A DNA stretch of 64,000 nt, from the NCBI RefSeq assembly GCF_018327705.1, contig NZ_BNEM01000002.1, positions 1,364,001 through 1,428,000 on the forward strand. Direction: 5' to 3'. Each line of letters begins with the position of its first letter. The first letter of the stretch is position 1. Made by a program: the position numbers and the translations under genes. The stretch comes from Catellatospora sp. TT07R-123 (GTDB lineage: Bacteria > Actinomycetota > Actinomycetes > Mycobacteriales > Micromonosporaceae). Of this stretch, positions 1 through 7,904 are shown in pieces. The notes below the pieces were generated by a model. That model was not told where the DNA came from. It saw only the letters and a list, made by a program, of their open reading frames with translations, and did not search any database.

Positions 1-259
1 CCAGGCCGACGAAGGTGTAGCCGCCGAAGCCGTCCACCTCGAACAGGGAGACGCCCAGCGCGAGCACCATCGGCAGGACGACGAAGACGAGCAGGCCGAG
101 CAGGTCCGGCGCGAGGAAGGCGTACGCCGCCAGGGCCTCCTTGCGCCTGCGGACACCGGCCGGGCCCGTGCTGATCCGCCCCCGAGGCGCCGAGGCCGGC
201 CGGGGCGGTCGCCCCGGCCGGCTCGTGCGGCCCGGTTGCGGTCGTTGTACGACTGTCAC
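1..259 (-). CDS. Sugar ABC transporter permease, MalF/UgpA type (partial, N-terminal part only)
   Basis: Only the first 86 codons are in the window; the gene runs off the left edge. A GTG start at 259 follows a GGAG-like ribosome site. The protein opens with a basic, Pro/Arg-rich cytoplasmic stretch of about 45 residues (ending RRKEALAAYAFLAPDLLGLL) and then the first membrane helix, as is usual for the first permease of a carbohydrate importer (binding-protein-dependent transport inner-membrane family). It lies 39 bp downstream of the sugar-binding lipoprotein gene on the same strand, so it is the next gene of the isomerase-kinase-binding protein operon. No ATPase gene is seen; actinomycete sugar importers often share one ATPase encoded elsewhere. 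Substrate inferred from neighbours: a pentose or arabinan oligosaccharide. Confidence 0.8.
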   Translation of the reverse strand, partial: MTVVQRPQPGRTSRPGRPPRPASAPRGRISTGPAGVRRRKEALAAYAFLAPDLLGLLVFVVLPMVLALGVSLFEVDGFGGYTFVGL

Positions 260-298
260 CGTGACTCCGCTTCTTTCAGTAGCGAGTTCGTGCCCAGG

Positions 299-1663
299 TC
301 AGAGGAGTGCGGCACCCTTGTACCCGGACAGGAAGGCGTCGATCTTCCCGGCGGCGTCCGCCGCGGCCTGAGCGGGGACCGCCCCGCCGAGCATGGCCGC
401 CTGGATCGCGTCGGAGATCGCCTTGTACACCTCGGGGGTGTACCGGGGCTCGGCGCGCCCACCGGGCACGACCTGCTCCATGAAGGTCTTCAGGGCCGGC
501 TTCTCGAACGCCCCGGCCTTGGTCGCCGCCTCCTTGACCGACTTGCGCGAGGGCATGTTGGTCTTGACGACGGTGTTCCACTGGCGCATCCGCTCGACGC
601 CCTCGGCGTCGGTGGAGCCCAGCGCCCAGGCGATGAACTTCGCCGCAGCCTGCGGGTTGCCACCCTTGGCGTTGGCGCAGAACGCCCAGCCGCCCATGTC
701 GGTGGTGTAGGTGCCACCGGTCGGGGTCGGCAGCGGGAAGACTCCGTACTTGAAGTCCTTGGCGTCGGTCTCCAGCTGCGAGACCGACCAGATGCCGGTC
801 TGCTGCATGGCGCAGAAGCCCGAGGCCAGGTTGGCCACGGCGTTGCCGCCGCCGTCGCCCTGGGTCTTCTTCGGGGCGATGCCGTTCTTCACCGCGTCGC
901 CCCACAGGCCCAGCGCCTTGTGCACGGCGTCGGTGTTGAAGCCGCTCCTGCCGTCGGGGCCGACCGCGGCCGCCCCGCCCTGCCACATGAACGGGTACCA
1001 GGTGAAGTTCTGGTAGTAGCCGGGCGCGGTCTCGAACAGCAGGCCGAACCGCTTGTCGTTGGTCAGCTTCCGGCCCACGTCGAGCAGCTGGTCCCAGGTC
1101 TTCGGGATGTCGCCCTCGGACAGGCCAGCCTTCTCGAAGGCGTCGACGCTGTAGTACATCGCCAGCGGCTCGATCTCCATCGGCAGGCCGAAGACCTTGC
1201 CGTCGACGGTACGGGTGTTGAGCACCCCGTCGACGAAGTCCTCCTTCGCGCCCGACCCCAGGTGCGGGGTGATGTCGGTCAGCACGCCGCCGTTGTAGTA
1301 GCGCAGGAAGTCACCGGGGCTGATGATGAAGATGTCCGGCCCGGCGCCGGAGGAGAACGCCGTCTGGAGCGCGGTGCCGCCGAGGTACTCCGAGACCGGC
1401 AGGTAGTGCAGCTTGATCTTGACGTCGTTGTTGGCGTTCCACTTCGCGGCGAGGTCCTCGAACCACTTGCTCTGGGCGTTGCCGTCCGGGTTCGGGCCGT
1501 AGAAGTTCCAGAACACCAGCTCCTTGGCGTCGCCGCTGCCCTTGTCGTCGTTGCCGCAGGCCGACAGCAGCGGCACCCCGGAGCCCAGCATCGTCGCACC
1601 GAGCAGACCCGCCCGCAGCAGGGACCGCCGGCTGAGCGCGCTCGGCTGGTTGTCGTATGCCAT
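299..1663 (-). CDS. Extracellular solute-binding lipoprotein, sugar ABC transporter (family 1)
   Basis: Binds a sugar outside the membrane and hands it to the permeases. The 454-residue protein starts at the ATG at 1663 behind AGGAGG. It has a twin-arginine-like SRRSLL (residues 11-16), a hydrophobic stretch and a lipobox LLSAC with the lipidated Cys36, so it is likely a lipoprotein. The body (LVFWNFYGPNPDG near residue 50, ISPGDFLRYYNGG, MGGWAFCANAKGGNPQAAAKF) is typical of family-1 maltose/multiple-sugar binding proteins. It follows the kinase gene by 108 bp and precedes a MalF-type permease by 39 bp. Because it is co-oriented with an arabinose-5-phosphate-isomerase-like gene and near two DUF4185 proteins, D-arabinose or a D-arabino-oligosaccharide is my inferred ligand; ribose-type or other sugars cannot be excluded. 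Confidence 0.85.
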   Translation of the reverse strand: MAYDNQPSALSRRSLLRAGLLGATMLGSGVPLLSACGNDDKGSGDAKELVFWNFYGPNPDGNAQSKWFEDLAAKWNANNDVKIKLHYLPVSEYLGGTALQTAFSSGAGPDIFIISPGDFLRYYNGGVLTDITPHLGSGAKEDFVDGVLNTRTVDGKVFGLPMEIEPLAMYYSVDAFEKAGLSEGDIPKTWDQLLDVGRKLTNDKRFGLLFETAPGYYQNFTWYPFMWQGGAAAVGPDGRSGFNTDAVHKALGLWGDAVKNGIAPKKTQGDGGGNAVANLASGFCAMQQTGIWSVSQLETDAKDFKYGVFPLPTPTGGTYTTDMGGWAFCANAKGGNPQAAAKFIAWALGSTDAEGVERMRQWNTVVKTNMPSRKSVKEAATKAGAFEKPALKTFMEQVVPGGRAEPRYTPEVYKAISDAIQAAMLGGAVPAQAAADAAGKIDAFLSGYKGAALL

Positions 1664-1771
1664 ATTCCTGTTCCTCCTGGATGAGGGGTGAGCCCGCGGC
1701 GGGGGAAGGGGACGGTACCTCGCCGCGAGTGTTCTTGGCTGTGCTGGTTCGCTCCGGAACTGAACGAGTGG

Positions 1772-2803
1772 TCAGGCACCACTCGCCGCGGTATCGGATG
1801 CGGACGCCACCGCGGCGGGCTGCCGCGATGACCAGGCGCCGCCCGGCCCGTGGAGCAGGGCGGTGATCTCGGACAGCCCCGGCATCGCCGGGGCCGAGCC
1901 GTGGCGGGTGACGGCCAGGGCGCCCGCCGCCGCGGCGAACTCGGCTGCCGCGAGCAGGCTGTCCCCCGCGGCCAGCCGTGCGGTCAGCGCGCCGCAGAAG
2001 GCGTCGCCGGCACCCACCGTGTCGACCACGTCGACGTCGTAGGCGTTGAGGGCGTTGATACGCCAGGCCGGACCGGGTTCGTCGCTGTCGCGGTCGACCA
2101 CGACCACTCCGCGACCGCCCAGGGTGACCACCGCGCCGGTGCCGGCGAAGTCGCGGCGCAGCTTCAGCGCGACGCCCAGTGCCGCGTCGCCGCGGCAGGA
2201 CAGGCCGGTGAGCTGCTCGGCCTCGACCTCGTTGGGCACGATCACGTCGACCAGCTCGGCGATCTCGCCGGGCAGGTCGGCGTAGGGCGCCGGGTTGAGC
2301 ACGGTGAACACCCCGGCCGAGCGGGCCAGCCGCAGCGCGGCCACGACCGCCTCGACGGGCAGCTCCAGCTGGACCAGCAGGATCCGGCTGCCGCGGATGA
2401 CCCCGGCGGCGGCCTCCACATCGGCGGCGGTGACGGCCTCGTTGGCACGGGGCACGATGATGATCGAGTTCGCGCCGGTCGGCTCGACGACGGGCAGGCC
2501 GACGCCGGTGCCCCGGTTCTCGTCGCGGTGCACCCGGCTGGCGTCGATGCCCTCCTGGGCGAGCAGGTGCAGGAACTCCTCGCCGTAGCGGTCGGCGCCG
2601 ACGCGCCCGACCATGGCGACGCGCGCTCCGGCGCGGGCCGCGGCCACGGCCTGGTTCAGCCCCTTGCCGCCGAGTGCCTCGTAGAAACCATGCCCGCGCA
2701 GGGTCTCGCCGGTCTCCGGTCGGCGCGGAGCCTGGGCGATCAGGTCCTTCATGAAGCTGCCGAGCACGCACACGTCGTACGCCCGGTCTTCGGCCGCGGT
2801 CAT
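1772..2803 (-). CDS. Ribokinase-family (PfkB) carbohydrate kinase
   Basis: Phosphorylates a sugar in the cytoplasm using ATP. The 343-residue protein has both PfkB signatures: the N-terminal GGKGLNQAVAAARAGA (about residues 45-60) and the C-terminal DTVGAGDAFCGAL (about 256-268) with the catalytic Asp in GAGD; GTGVGLPVVEPTGANSIIIV is the ribokinase-type ligand region. The ATG at 2803 overlaps the stop of the upstream isomerase gene (ATGA) and has AGGAG in front, so the two are translationally coupled. Sequence alone says ribokinase-like; paired with an arabinose-5-phosphate isomerase homologue, a D-arabinose 5-kinase role giving D-arabinose 5-phosphate is the most economical reading, but ribose remains possible. 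Confidence 0.85.
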   Translation of the reverse strand: MTAAEDRAYDVCVLGSFMKDLIAQAPRRPETGETLRGHGFYEALGGKGLNQAVAAARAGARVAMVGRVGADRYGEEFLHLLAQEGIDASRVHRDENRGTGVGLPVVEPTGANSIIIVPRANEAVTAADVEAAAGVIRGSRILLVQLELPVEAVVAALRLARSAGVFTVLNPAPYADLPGEIAELVDVIVPNEVEAEQLTGLSCRGDAALGVALKLRRDFAGTGAVVTLGGRGVVVVDRDSDEPGPAWRINALNAYDVDVVDTVGAGDAFCGALTARLAAGDSLLAAAEFAAAAGALAVTRHGSAPAMPGLSEITALLHGPGGAWSSRQPAAVASASDTAASGA

Positions 2804-3480
2804 CGGTTCTCCTCCGTGGGGCCGAGCAGCAGCCGGCCGAGCGTTCCGCCCGGGTGGAATCCGGCGAACTCCTCCGAGGTGAAGCCCCGGCGCACCATCA
2901 GCGCCGAGGCGAGCGCGTCGCCCATGGCCAGGGTGGCCGTGGTGGACGCGGTCGGGGCGACGTTGAGCGGGTCGGCCTCGCGGTCGACGGTGACGTCGAG
3001 GGTGAACCCGGCGATCGCGCCGAGGGTGGACTTGGGCCTGCCGGTCAGCGCGACCACCTGGCAGCCCCGTACGGCGACCATGCGGGCGAAGGCGCAGACC
3101 TCGGCGGTCTCGCCCGAGGCCGACAGCGCGATGAGCACGTCGGCGGGGGCGACCATGCCGGAGTCGCCGTGCAGCGCCTCGGCGGCGTGCACGAAGTGGG
3201 TGGGGGTGCCGGTGCTGGCCAGCGTGGCGGCGATCTTGCGTCCGATCAGGCCGGACTTGCCGAGACCGGACACGATCACGCGACCCTGGCAGGCCAGGAT
3301 CAGGTCCACGACCGCGCCGAACTCCTCGCCGAGCCGCTCGACCAGCGCGGAGATGGCCTCCGCCTCCCGGATGAGCGTCTCGCGGGCGGCGTCCAGGCCC
3401 GGGTCGTGCTGCCGCGGGGGCGGGATCTCCGCCGGTTCCGGCGCGTGCTGGCCATGTTCACCAGCGGAGTGCGTCGTCAC
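2800..3480 (-). CDS. SIS-domain sugar-phosphate isomerase, KpsF/GutQ/KdsD type without CBS domains
   Basis: Probable D-arabinose 5-phosphate/D-ribulose 5-phosphate isomerase. The 226-residue protein starts at a GTG (3480) behind GGAAGGA. After a 25-residue variable leader it shows the family hallmarks: GLGKSGLIGRKIAATLASTG (about 70-90), THFVHAAEALHGDSGM, the phosphate-binding SASGET (about 129-134), and FHPGGTLGRLLL at the end. The two C-terminal CBS domains of E. coli KdsD/GutQ are absent, giving a single-domain form. In Gram-negatives this activity feeds Kdo synthesis; an actinomycete makes no Kdo, so a catabolic role is likelier. It is the first gene of the operon, overlaps the kinase gene by 4 bp, and has a consensus promoter with an operator-like palindrome upstream. 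Confidence 0.85.
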   Translation of the reverse strand: MTTHSAGEHGQHAPEPAEIPPPRQHDPGLDAARETLIREAEAISALVERLGEEFGAVVDLILACQGRVIVSGLGKSGLIGRKIAATLASTGTPTHFVHAAEALHGDSGMVAPADVLIALSASGETAEVCAFARMVAVRGCQVVALTGRPKSTLGAIAGFTLDVTVDREADPLNVAPTASTTATLAMGDALASALMVRRGFTSEEFAGFHPGGTLGRLLLGPTEENR

Positions 3481-3503
3481 GATGGTCCTTCCGTCGTCGT
3501 GCG

Positions 3504-3557
3504 GCTGAGTTGCCCTGGAGCTGAGTTGCCCTGGAGCTGAGTTGCCCTGGAGCTGAG
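3504..3557. repeat. Three tandem copies of a 16-bp unit
   Basis: GCTGAGTTGCCCTGGA occurs three times head to tail (3504-3519, 3520-3535, 3536-3551) followed by a partial fourth unit. It lies between the isomerase start (3480) and its putative operator, so it falls in the 5' untranslated region of that operon. Function unknown; replication slippage is the simplest origin. Confidence 0.9.
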
Positions 3558-3602
3558 AAATCGATTTCCGGAAAGTTAGGCCTCTGAGGACCTCTCTGTC
3601 AA
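3557..3602 (-). promoter_or_regulatory. Promoter and LacI-type operator of the isomerase-kinase-transport operon
   Basis: Read on the minus strand, TTGACA (3602-3597) is followed after 18 bp by TAACTT (3578-3573), a good sigma-70-type promoter. Immediately downstream lies the perfect 12-bp palindrome GAAATCGATTTC (3557-3568), with the central CG typical of LacI-family operators. A repressor bound there would cover the transcription start. Near copies occur before the DUF4185-like gene and before the lacI-type gene. Confidence 0.7.
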
Positions 3603-3658
3603 TGGGACAGATCGGACTTCCGAGAAATCGAAATCACGCCGTGATCTGCGGAAACACG

Positions 3659-3707
3659 GCACGCCGGACAGGGCGGCCGCTGCTGCGGATCCGCCCTGCC
3701 GGCGTGC
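3659..3707 (-). terminator. Hairpin after the propeller/VCBS gene
   Basis: Arms GCACGCCGG(A)CAGGGCGG at 3659-3676 and the complementary 17 bases at 3691-3707 pair with one bulged base around a 14-nt loop. It lies about 60 bp past the stop of the minus-strand gene ending at 3770 and upstream of the isomerase promoter, as expected for a terminator. No clear T-run follows. Confidence 0.55.
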
Positions 3708-3769
3708 TGTACGTACGGTGCTGCCTTGCCACATCGGTCCGGTCGCGACCGGACCGACGGCGGTTCAGC

Positions 3770-6361
3770 TCAGAACGCGGTCTCCCCGGCCAGGCCGAAG
3801 AAGTCGTTCCACTTGGTCGCGGCGCCGAAGCCCGAGCCGGTGGACAGCGCCACCCACACGTCGGCGTCGCCGTCGCTGGAGAACGAGACGGCGTCGGCCT
3901 TCCCGTCGCCGTTGACGTCGCTCAGGTACGGGAACTGCCCCAGCGGCGCGAACGCGCTGTGCCACAGCTGCGCCGCCCCGAACGACGACCCGTTCGACAG
4001 CGCGACGTACACGTCGTCGCCGCCCTGCACGAACGCGACCGCGTCGGCCTTGCCGTCGCCGTTCACGTCGCCGACGCGGGGGGTCTGCCCACCCCAGGCG
4101 TAGGTGTCGTGCCACAGCACGCCCGGCCCGAACGAGGTGCCGTTCGACAGCGCCACGTACACGTCGCCGCTGGTGCCCTGGGTGAAGGTGACGATGTCGT
4201 CCTTGCCGTCGCCGTTGAAGTCGGCCACCGCCGGGAACTCGCCGGGCGGGGCGAAGAACTCGTGCCACTTGACCCCGGCGCCGAACGAGGAGCCGTTGGA
4301 CAGCGCGACGAACACGTCACCGTTGCCGTCCTGGACGAACGTCATGATGTCGTCCTTGCCGTCGCCGTTGAAGTCGCCGACCGCCGGGGTCTCGACCGCC
4401 GGGGCGAACCAGTCGTGCCACTTGGTGCTTGCACCCAGGCCGCCCCCGTTGGACAGGGCCACGTACACGTCGCCCAGGGTGCCCCGGGTGAACGTGACGA
4501 CGTCGTCCTTGCCGTCGCCGTTGAAGTCGCCGGTCAGCGGCGTCTCCCCCGGCAGCGAGAACATGTCGTGCCACTTCACCCCGCCGGCGAAGGAGCTGCC
4601 GGTGGAGGCGCCGACGTACAGGTCGGCCAGCGCGTTCTGGGTGAACACGACGGCGTCGTCCCTGCCGTCACCGGTCAGGTCGGTCGACGACCCGCCCAGC
4701 GGCATCCCGGCGTAGGTGCCGAAGTACACCTCCAGCTCGGCGATCGAGGTGAACGTCCGGGTCCCGCCCGGCGCTCCGATGATCCGTACGCCGTCGGCGT
4801 CGACCGGGTCGAAGCCCAGGGTGTACGTCTTGTACGGGCCCGCGGTGTTGTTGTACGGGTACAGCGGCGAGGTCTTCAGCCCGCGTACGTCGCTCCACAC
4901 GTGGTCACGGCGCACCTGCACCCGCAGGTCGGCACCGAACCAGCCGCCGTCGGCGAACGTCGCGCCGCTGGTGAAGACGACCTTGTTGATCGCGTACCGG
5001 CGCGGCCACGTGTAGCCCCACCAGCTCGCGCCCTTGCGCTCGTCGTTCCAGTCGTCCTCGCTGACGCCGCGGTTCCCGTCGTTGTAGAAACCGTAGTTGC
5101 CGTAGTGCGCGACCCGCTCGACCGGCACCGTGCCGGGCTCGCGGGCCAGGTTGCGCGCCGGGTCGTAGGCGTTGGCCGCGCCGGTCGCCGTGTACGGCAC
5201 CAGCGACATCGGCCGCAGCGAGTACGTGTAGACCGCCGTCCCGCCGCCGCCGCACGGGCAGACGTTGGACTGGAGCCACACCGACCGGCCGTCGGCGCTG
5301 ATGTACTTCGACGGGATCGTGGTGGCGTAGCCGCCGTGCTTGGACGTGGTCCACGGATAGCCGCCGAAGTCCTTGGTCGCGAACGGTTTCCACGGCCCCC
5401 AGGGCGTGGGCGACTCGTAGAACTCGAACGTGTACTCGGTCCACGACGTGTAGAGGTAGCGGTTGAGCGGCTTGTCGTAGACCACGCCGCCCTGGCTGAT
5501 CACGCTGAGGTTGCGCGCCTTGCCCGCCGTGTACACGTCGGGGTAGATGCGCCGGTCGTCGTGCAGCACCGCGACGCGGCGGCTGATGTCGGAGTTCCAC
5601 TGCGGCGCGCCGCCGGCGTCGAAGCCGGAGACGAACTGCCAGGCCGACCGGGTCTGCACCGACGCGCGGGGCACCCGGGCCAGGTAGACGTCGACCGGGT
5701 CGGGCACCCGGTCGGCGAACGAGTCGCGCCAGTTGCCGTCCAGGCCGTAGGCGTACACGTAGCCGTCGACGGCGTTGGCGTAGTTCTTGCCGTAGTCCAG
5801 GAACATGATCGTGGTGAACACGCCGTTGCCGAACATCGGCGCCGACCGGTTCCAGGACCAGGTGCGGCCGTGGTCGGTCGAGCGGGCGACGGTCGCCGCG
5901 GGCGCGTCGTCGAAGTCCAGCGCCAGGTCCTGCACGGCCAGGTAGAGCGAGCCGTCGGCGCAGGCCATGCCGGTGGGCTTGCGGGTGTGGTTGGCGGTCC
6001 AGACCTGCCCGACCTGGTCGCCCATGGCCAGCGTGGTGCCGGCCAGGGAGCCGGGCATGCCGGTGATCCGGTTCACGCCGATGTCGGAGAAGTTCGGGCC
6101 GAAGCCCTTGCCGTCGCCGTGGGCGGCGTAGACGTTGTCGTCGTCGGACCAGCAGTTCGCCCACAGGTCGCCGTCGCCGTTGGCCTGGGTGGTGGCATGG
6201 CTGGCGATGCTGGTGGTGGCGAAGAACGTGCTGGCCGGCGGGGTGTAGGCGACGGGCCGCAGCAGCGGCGCCGGGGTGGCGGAGAAGGAGGCGGCCGCGA
6301 CGCTCGCGGCCACCAGGGCGACCGTGAGCACGGTCGGCAGGAGCTGGGGTTTCAGTCGCAT
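3770..6361 (-). CDS. Secreted beta-propeller glycosidase-like protein (probably DUF4185) with six VCBS repeats
   Basis: An 863-residue exported protein with signal peptide (about residues 1-30) and an ATG at 6361 behind GGGAGGG. Residues about 40-400 resemble DUF4185 five-bladed propellers: DGDLWANCWSDDDNVYAAHG (63-82), PTGMACADGSLYLAVQD, STDHGRTWSWN, DKPLNRYLYTSWTEYTFEFY. DUF4185 includes the GH183 endo-D-arabinofuranases, so a D-arabinan-cleaving role is plausible; the match is weaker than for the protein encoded at 11506. Residues about 415-555 look like a discoidin/F5-8C-type carbohydrate-binding domain (INKVVFTSGATFADGGWFGA, YKTYTLGFDPVDADGVRIIG, FTSIAELEVYF). The C-terminal 300 residues carry six roughly 50-residue DxNGDGxxD repeats like those of the three plus-strand enzymes. 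Its promoter shares the LacI-type operator, linking it to the sugar-uptake operon. A sialidase-like function is the alternative. Confidence 0.75.
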   Translation of the reverse strand: MRLKPQLLPTVLTVALVAASVAAASFSATPAPLLRPVAYTPPASTFFATTSIASHATTQANGDGDLWANCWSDDDNVYAAHGDGKGFGPNFSDIGVNRITGMPGSLAGTTLAMGDQVGQVWTANHTRKPTGMACADGSLYLAVQDLALDFDDAPAATVARSTDHGRTWSWNRSAPMFGNGVFTTIMFLDYGKNYANAVDGYVYAYGLDGNWRDSFADRVPDPVDVYLARVPRASVQTRSAWQFVSGFDAGGAPQWNSDISRRVAVLHDDRRIYPDVYTAGKARNLSVISQGGVVYDKPLNRYLYTSWTEYTFEFYESPTPWGPWKPFATKDFGGYPWTTSKHGGYATTIPSKYISADGRSVWLQSNVCPCGGGGTAVYTYSLRPMSLVPYTATGAANAYDPARNLAREPGTVPVERVAHYGNYGFYNDGNRGVSEDDWNDERKGASWWGYTWPRRYAINKVVFTSGATFADGGWFGADLRVQVRRDHVWSDVRGLKTSPLYPYNNTAGPYKTYTLGFDPVDADGVRIIGAPGGTRTFTSIAELEVYFGTYAGMPLGGSSTDLTGDGRDDAVVFTQNALADLYVGASTGSSFAGGVKWHDMFSLPGETPLTGDFNGDGKDDVVTFTRGTLGDVYVALSNGGGLGASTKWHDWFAPAVETPAVGDFNGDGKDDIMTFVQDGNGDVFVALSNGSSFGAGVKWHEFFAPPGEFPAVADFNGDGKDDIVTFTQGTSGDVYVALSNGTSFGPGVLWHDTYAWGGQTPRVGDVNGDGKADAVAFVQGGDDVYVALSNGSSFGAAQLWHSAFAPLGQFPYLSDVNGDGKADAVSFSSDGDADVWVALSTGSGFGAATKWNDFFGLAGETAF

Positions 6362-6437
6362 CGCACCCTCCCGGGGACGGTTGTTCGGCGTCCGGAGGCG
6401 AAGATCTGCTCAGGACGGTTCAGGAAACGCGGTATGA

Positions 6438-6486
6438 GCAATCGATTTCTTGTCGGGAACGTACATCGACCAAATATCATCGTCAA
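6438..6486 (-). promoter_or_regulatory. Promoter and LacI-type operator of the propeller gene
   Basis: On the minus strand TTGACG (6486-6481), 17-bp spacer, TACGTT (6463-6458), then the palindrome-like site GCAATCGATTTC (6438-6449; one mismatch to GAAATCGATTTC) beginning 8 bp past the -10. Same layout as at the isomerase operon. Confidence 0.65.
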
Positions 6487-6524
6487 GACACCGCTTCAGC
6501 GCGGTGGAAATCTTCGCAAACCTG

Positions 6525-6536
6525 GGAATCGATTTC
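6525..6536 (+). promoter_or_regulatory. LacI-type operator upstream of the regulator gene
   Basis: GGAATCGATTTC differs by one base from the perfect palindrome at 3557. It lies about 100 bp before the regulator's ATG, close to a weak -10-like TAGGCT (6543-6548), which suggests autoregulation. Confidence 0.6.
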
Positions 6537-6633
6537 TCCTGCTAGGCTGCGCACAGCCCGACAGCCGTAGCGACACCGTCACCGAGGATGATGTCGACCG
6601 GTGCAGGGCGTCCGCGGCCGAGAGCGAGGAACG

Positions 6634-7638
6634 ATGGCGACCATCTACGACGTGGCCAGGCAGGCCGGAGTCTCGGCCGCGACCGTGTCCCGGGTCGTCA
6701 ACGGCCGGGCCAGCGTCGACGCGGGACTGGCCGCCCGGGTGCAGCAGGCCATGCGCGAGCTGGACTACCGCCCCAACGCCCTGGCCCGCAACCTGCGCCG
6801 CCGCCAGACCAGCATCTGGGCCGTGATCATCTCCGACATCGGCAACCCGTTCTTCACCGCCATGGTCCGCGGCATCGAGGACGTCGCCCAGGGGGCCGGC
6901 TACTCGGTGGTGCTCTGCAACAGCGACGAGGACCCGGCCAAGGAGGCCCGCTACGTCAACGCGGCCCTGGAGGAGCAGATGGCCGGCGTGATCATCTCGT
7001 CGGCGGGCAAGGCGGCCAACGTCAACCGGCTGATCGAGGCCGGGACGCCGGTGGTCGCGATCGACCGCGAGGTGCGCGGCGCCGCCGTCGACACGGTTCT
7101 GGTCGACAACGAGCACGGCGCCGAGCTGGCCGTAGAGCACCTGATCGACGCCGGATACCAGCGCATCGCCTGCATCGGCGGCCCCCGCAAGCTGCCCACC
7201 GCCCAGCAGCGCCTGCGCGGCTACCAGCGCGCGCTGCGGGCGCACCGGCGCCCGGCCGAGGACGACCTGGTCCGCCACGGCGACTACCGGCAGGAGGGCG
7301 GCTACCAGGCGATGGCCGCGCTGCTGGAGGAGGTCGCCCGGCCGGACGCGATCTTCGCGGCGAACAACCTGATGACGATCGGCGCGCTGGAGTGCCTGGC
7401 CGACCGCGGCATCAGCGTGCCGGAGCAGATGGGCGTGGTGGGCTTCGACGACATCCCGTGGGCGCACCTGGTGCGGCCGTCGCTGACCACGGTGGCGCAG
7501 CCGACCTACGAGCTGGGCCGCACCGCCGCGCTGCTGCTGGCCGAGCGGATCGCCGAACCGTCGCGCCCACCGTCGACGGTCACGCTGCGTACGGAACTGA
7601 AGGTTCGCAACAGCTCCACCCGGCCGTCCATCTCTTGA
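6634..7638 (+). CDS. LacI-family transcriptional regulator
   Basis: A 334-residue DNA-binding regulator. The N-terminus ATIYDVARQAGVSAATVSRV (residues 2-21) is the classic LacI helix-turn-helix, followed by the hinge helix (RPNALARNLRRRQT) and a periplasmic-binding-protein-like effector domain (IISDIGNPFFTAMVRGIEDV, GVVGFDDIPWAHLVRPSLTT). The ATG at 6634 is preferred over an upstream GTG (6601) because GAGGA precedes it and the family start MATIYDVA fits. It is divergent from the propeller gene. A palindrome of the LacI type is found before this gene and before two flanking minus-strand units, so it probably represses D-arabinan/pentose genes until an imported sugar binds; the ligand is inferred. 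Confidence 0.92.
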   Translation: MATIYDVARQAGVSAATVSRVVNGRASVDAGLAARVQQAMRELDYRPNALARNLRRRQTSIWAVIISDIGNPFFTAMVRGIEDVAQGAGYSVVLCNSDEDPAKEARYVNAALEEQMAGVIISSAGKAANVNRLIEAGTPVVAIDREVRGAAVDTVLVDNEHGAELAVEHLIDAGYQRIACIGGPRKLPTAQQRLRGYQRALRAHRRPAEDDLVRHGDYRQEGGYQAMAALLEEVARPDAIFAANNLMTIGALECLADRGISVPEQMGVVGFDDIPWAHLVRPSLTTVAQPTYELGRTAALLLAERIAEPSRPPSTVTLRTELKVRNSSTRPSIS

Positions 7639-7715
7639 GGACGGCTGTACCGGCCCCGAGCTGCCGGAACCAAACATAGGGTGATCCAATCACCACCTGA
7701 ATGAAAAAGATTTAC

Positions 7716-7760
7716 TTGACGGCGCTTCTGAGCGGTTGATAATTTCGCGAGCACGAAATT
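7716..7760 (+). promoter_or_regulatory. Promoter of the cell-wall-hydrolase operon with overlapping inverted repeat
   Basis: TTGACG (7716-7721), 16-bp spacer, GATAAT (7738-7743) is a near-consensus promoter. The -10 runs into an inverted repeat, AATTTCGCGAGCACGAAATT (7741-7760; 7-bp arms, 6-bp spacer), well placed for a repressor. The motif differs from the GAAATCGATTTC sites, so another regulator may be involved. A further inverted repeat GGTGAT-CCA-ATCACC lies at 7680-7694. The leader to the start codon is about 155 nt. Confidence 0.6.
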
Positions 7761-7904
7761 CACCGCCATCCATCACGCGCCGCACCGAACGCGTCGGTAT
7801 GCGCGCACGGCACATCCCGTATCACCTGGTCACAGGCCGTTCTGAGCGGACGGTCAGCCGAACCTGCCCGCACCGTGGCGGGCTTCCCCCAACCAGGAGC
7901 GGCC

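Noticed and set aside
236-1684. 482-codon plus-strand frame
   Set aside because: Mirror of the binding-protein gene; composition is the usual antisense artefact of high third-position GC.
2800-3480. 6-phospho-3-hexuloisomerase instead of KpsF type
   Set aside because: HAAEALHGDSGM and FHPGGTLGRLLL are KpsF/GutQ features; no hexulose-phosphate synthase gene is near. Not fully excluded biochemically.
3602-6826. Open frame of over 1000 codons on the plus strand
   Set aside because: It is antisense to the secreted propeller gene, has a Val/Arg/Gly/His composition typical of a frame opposite a GC-biased gene, and no domain or ribosome site.
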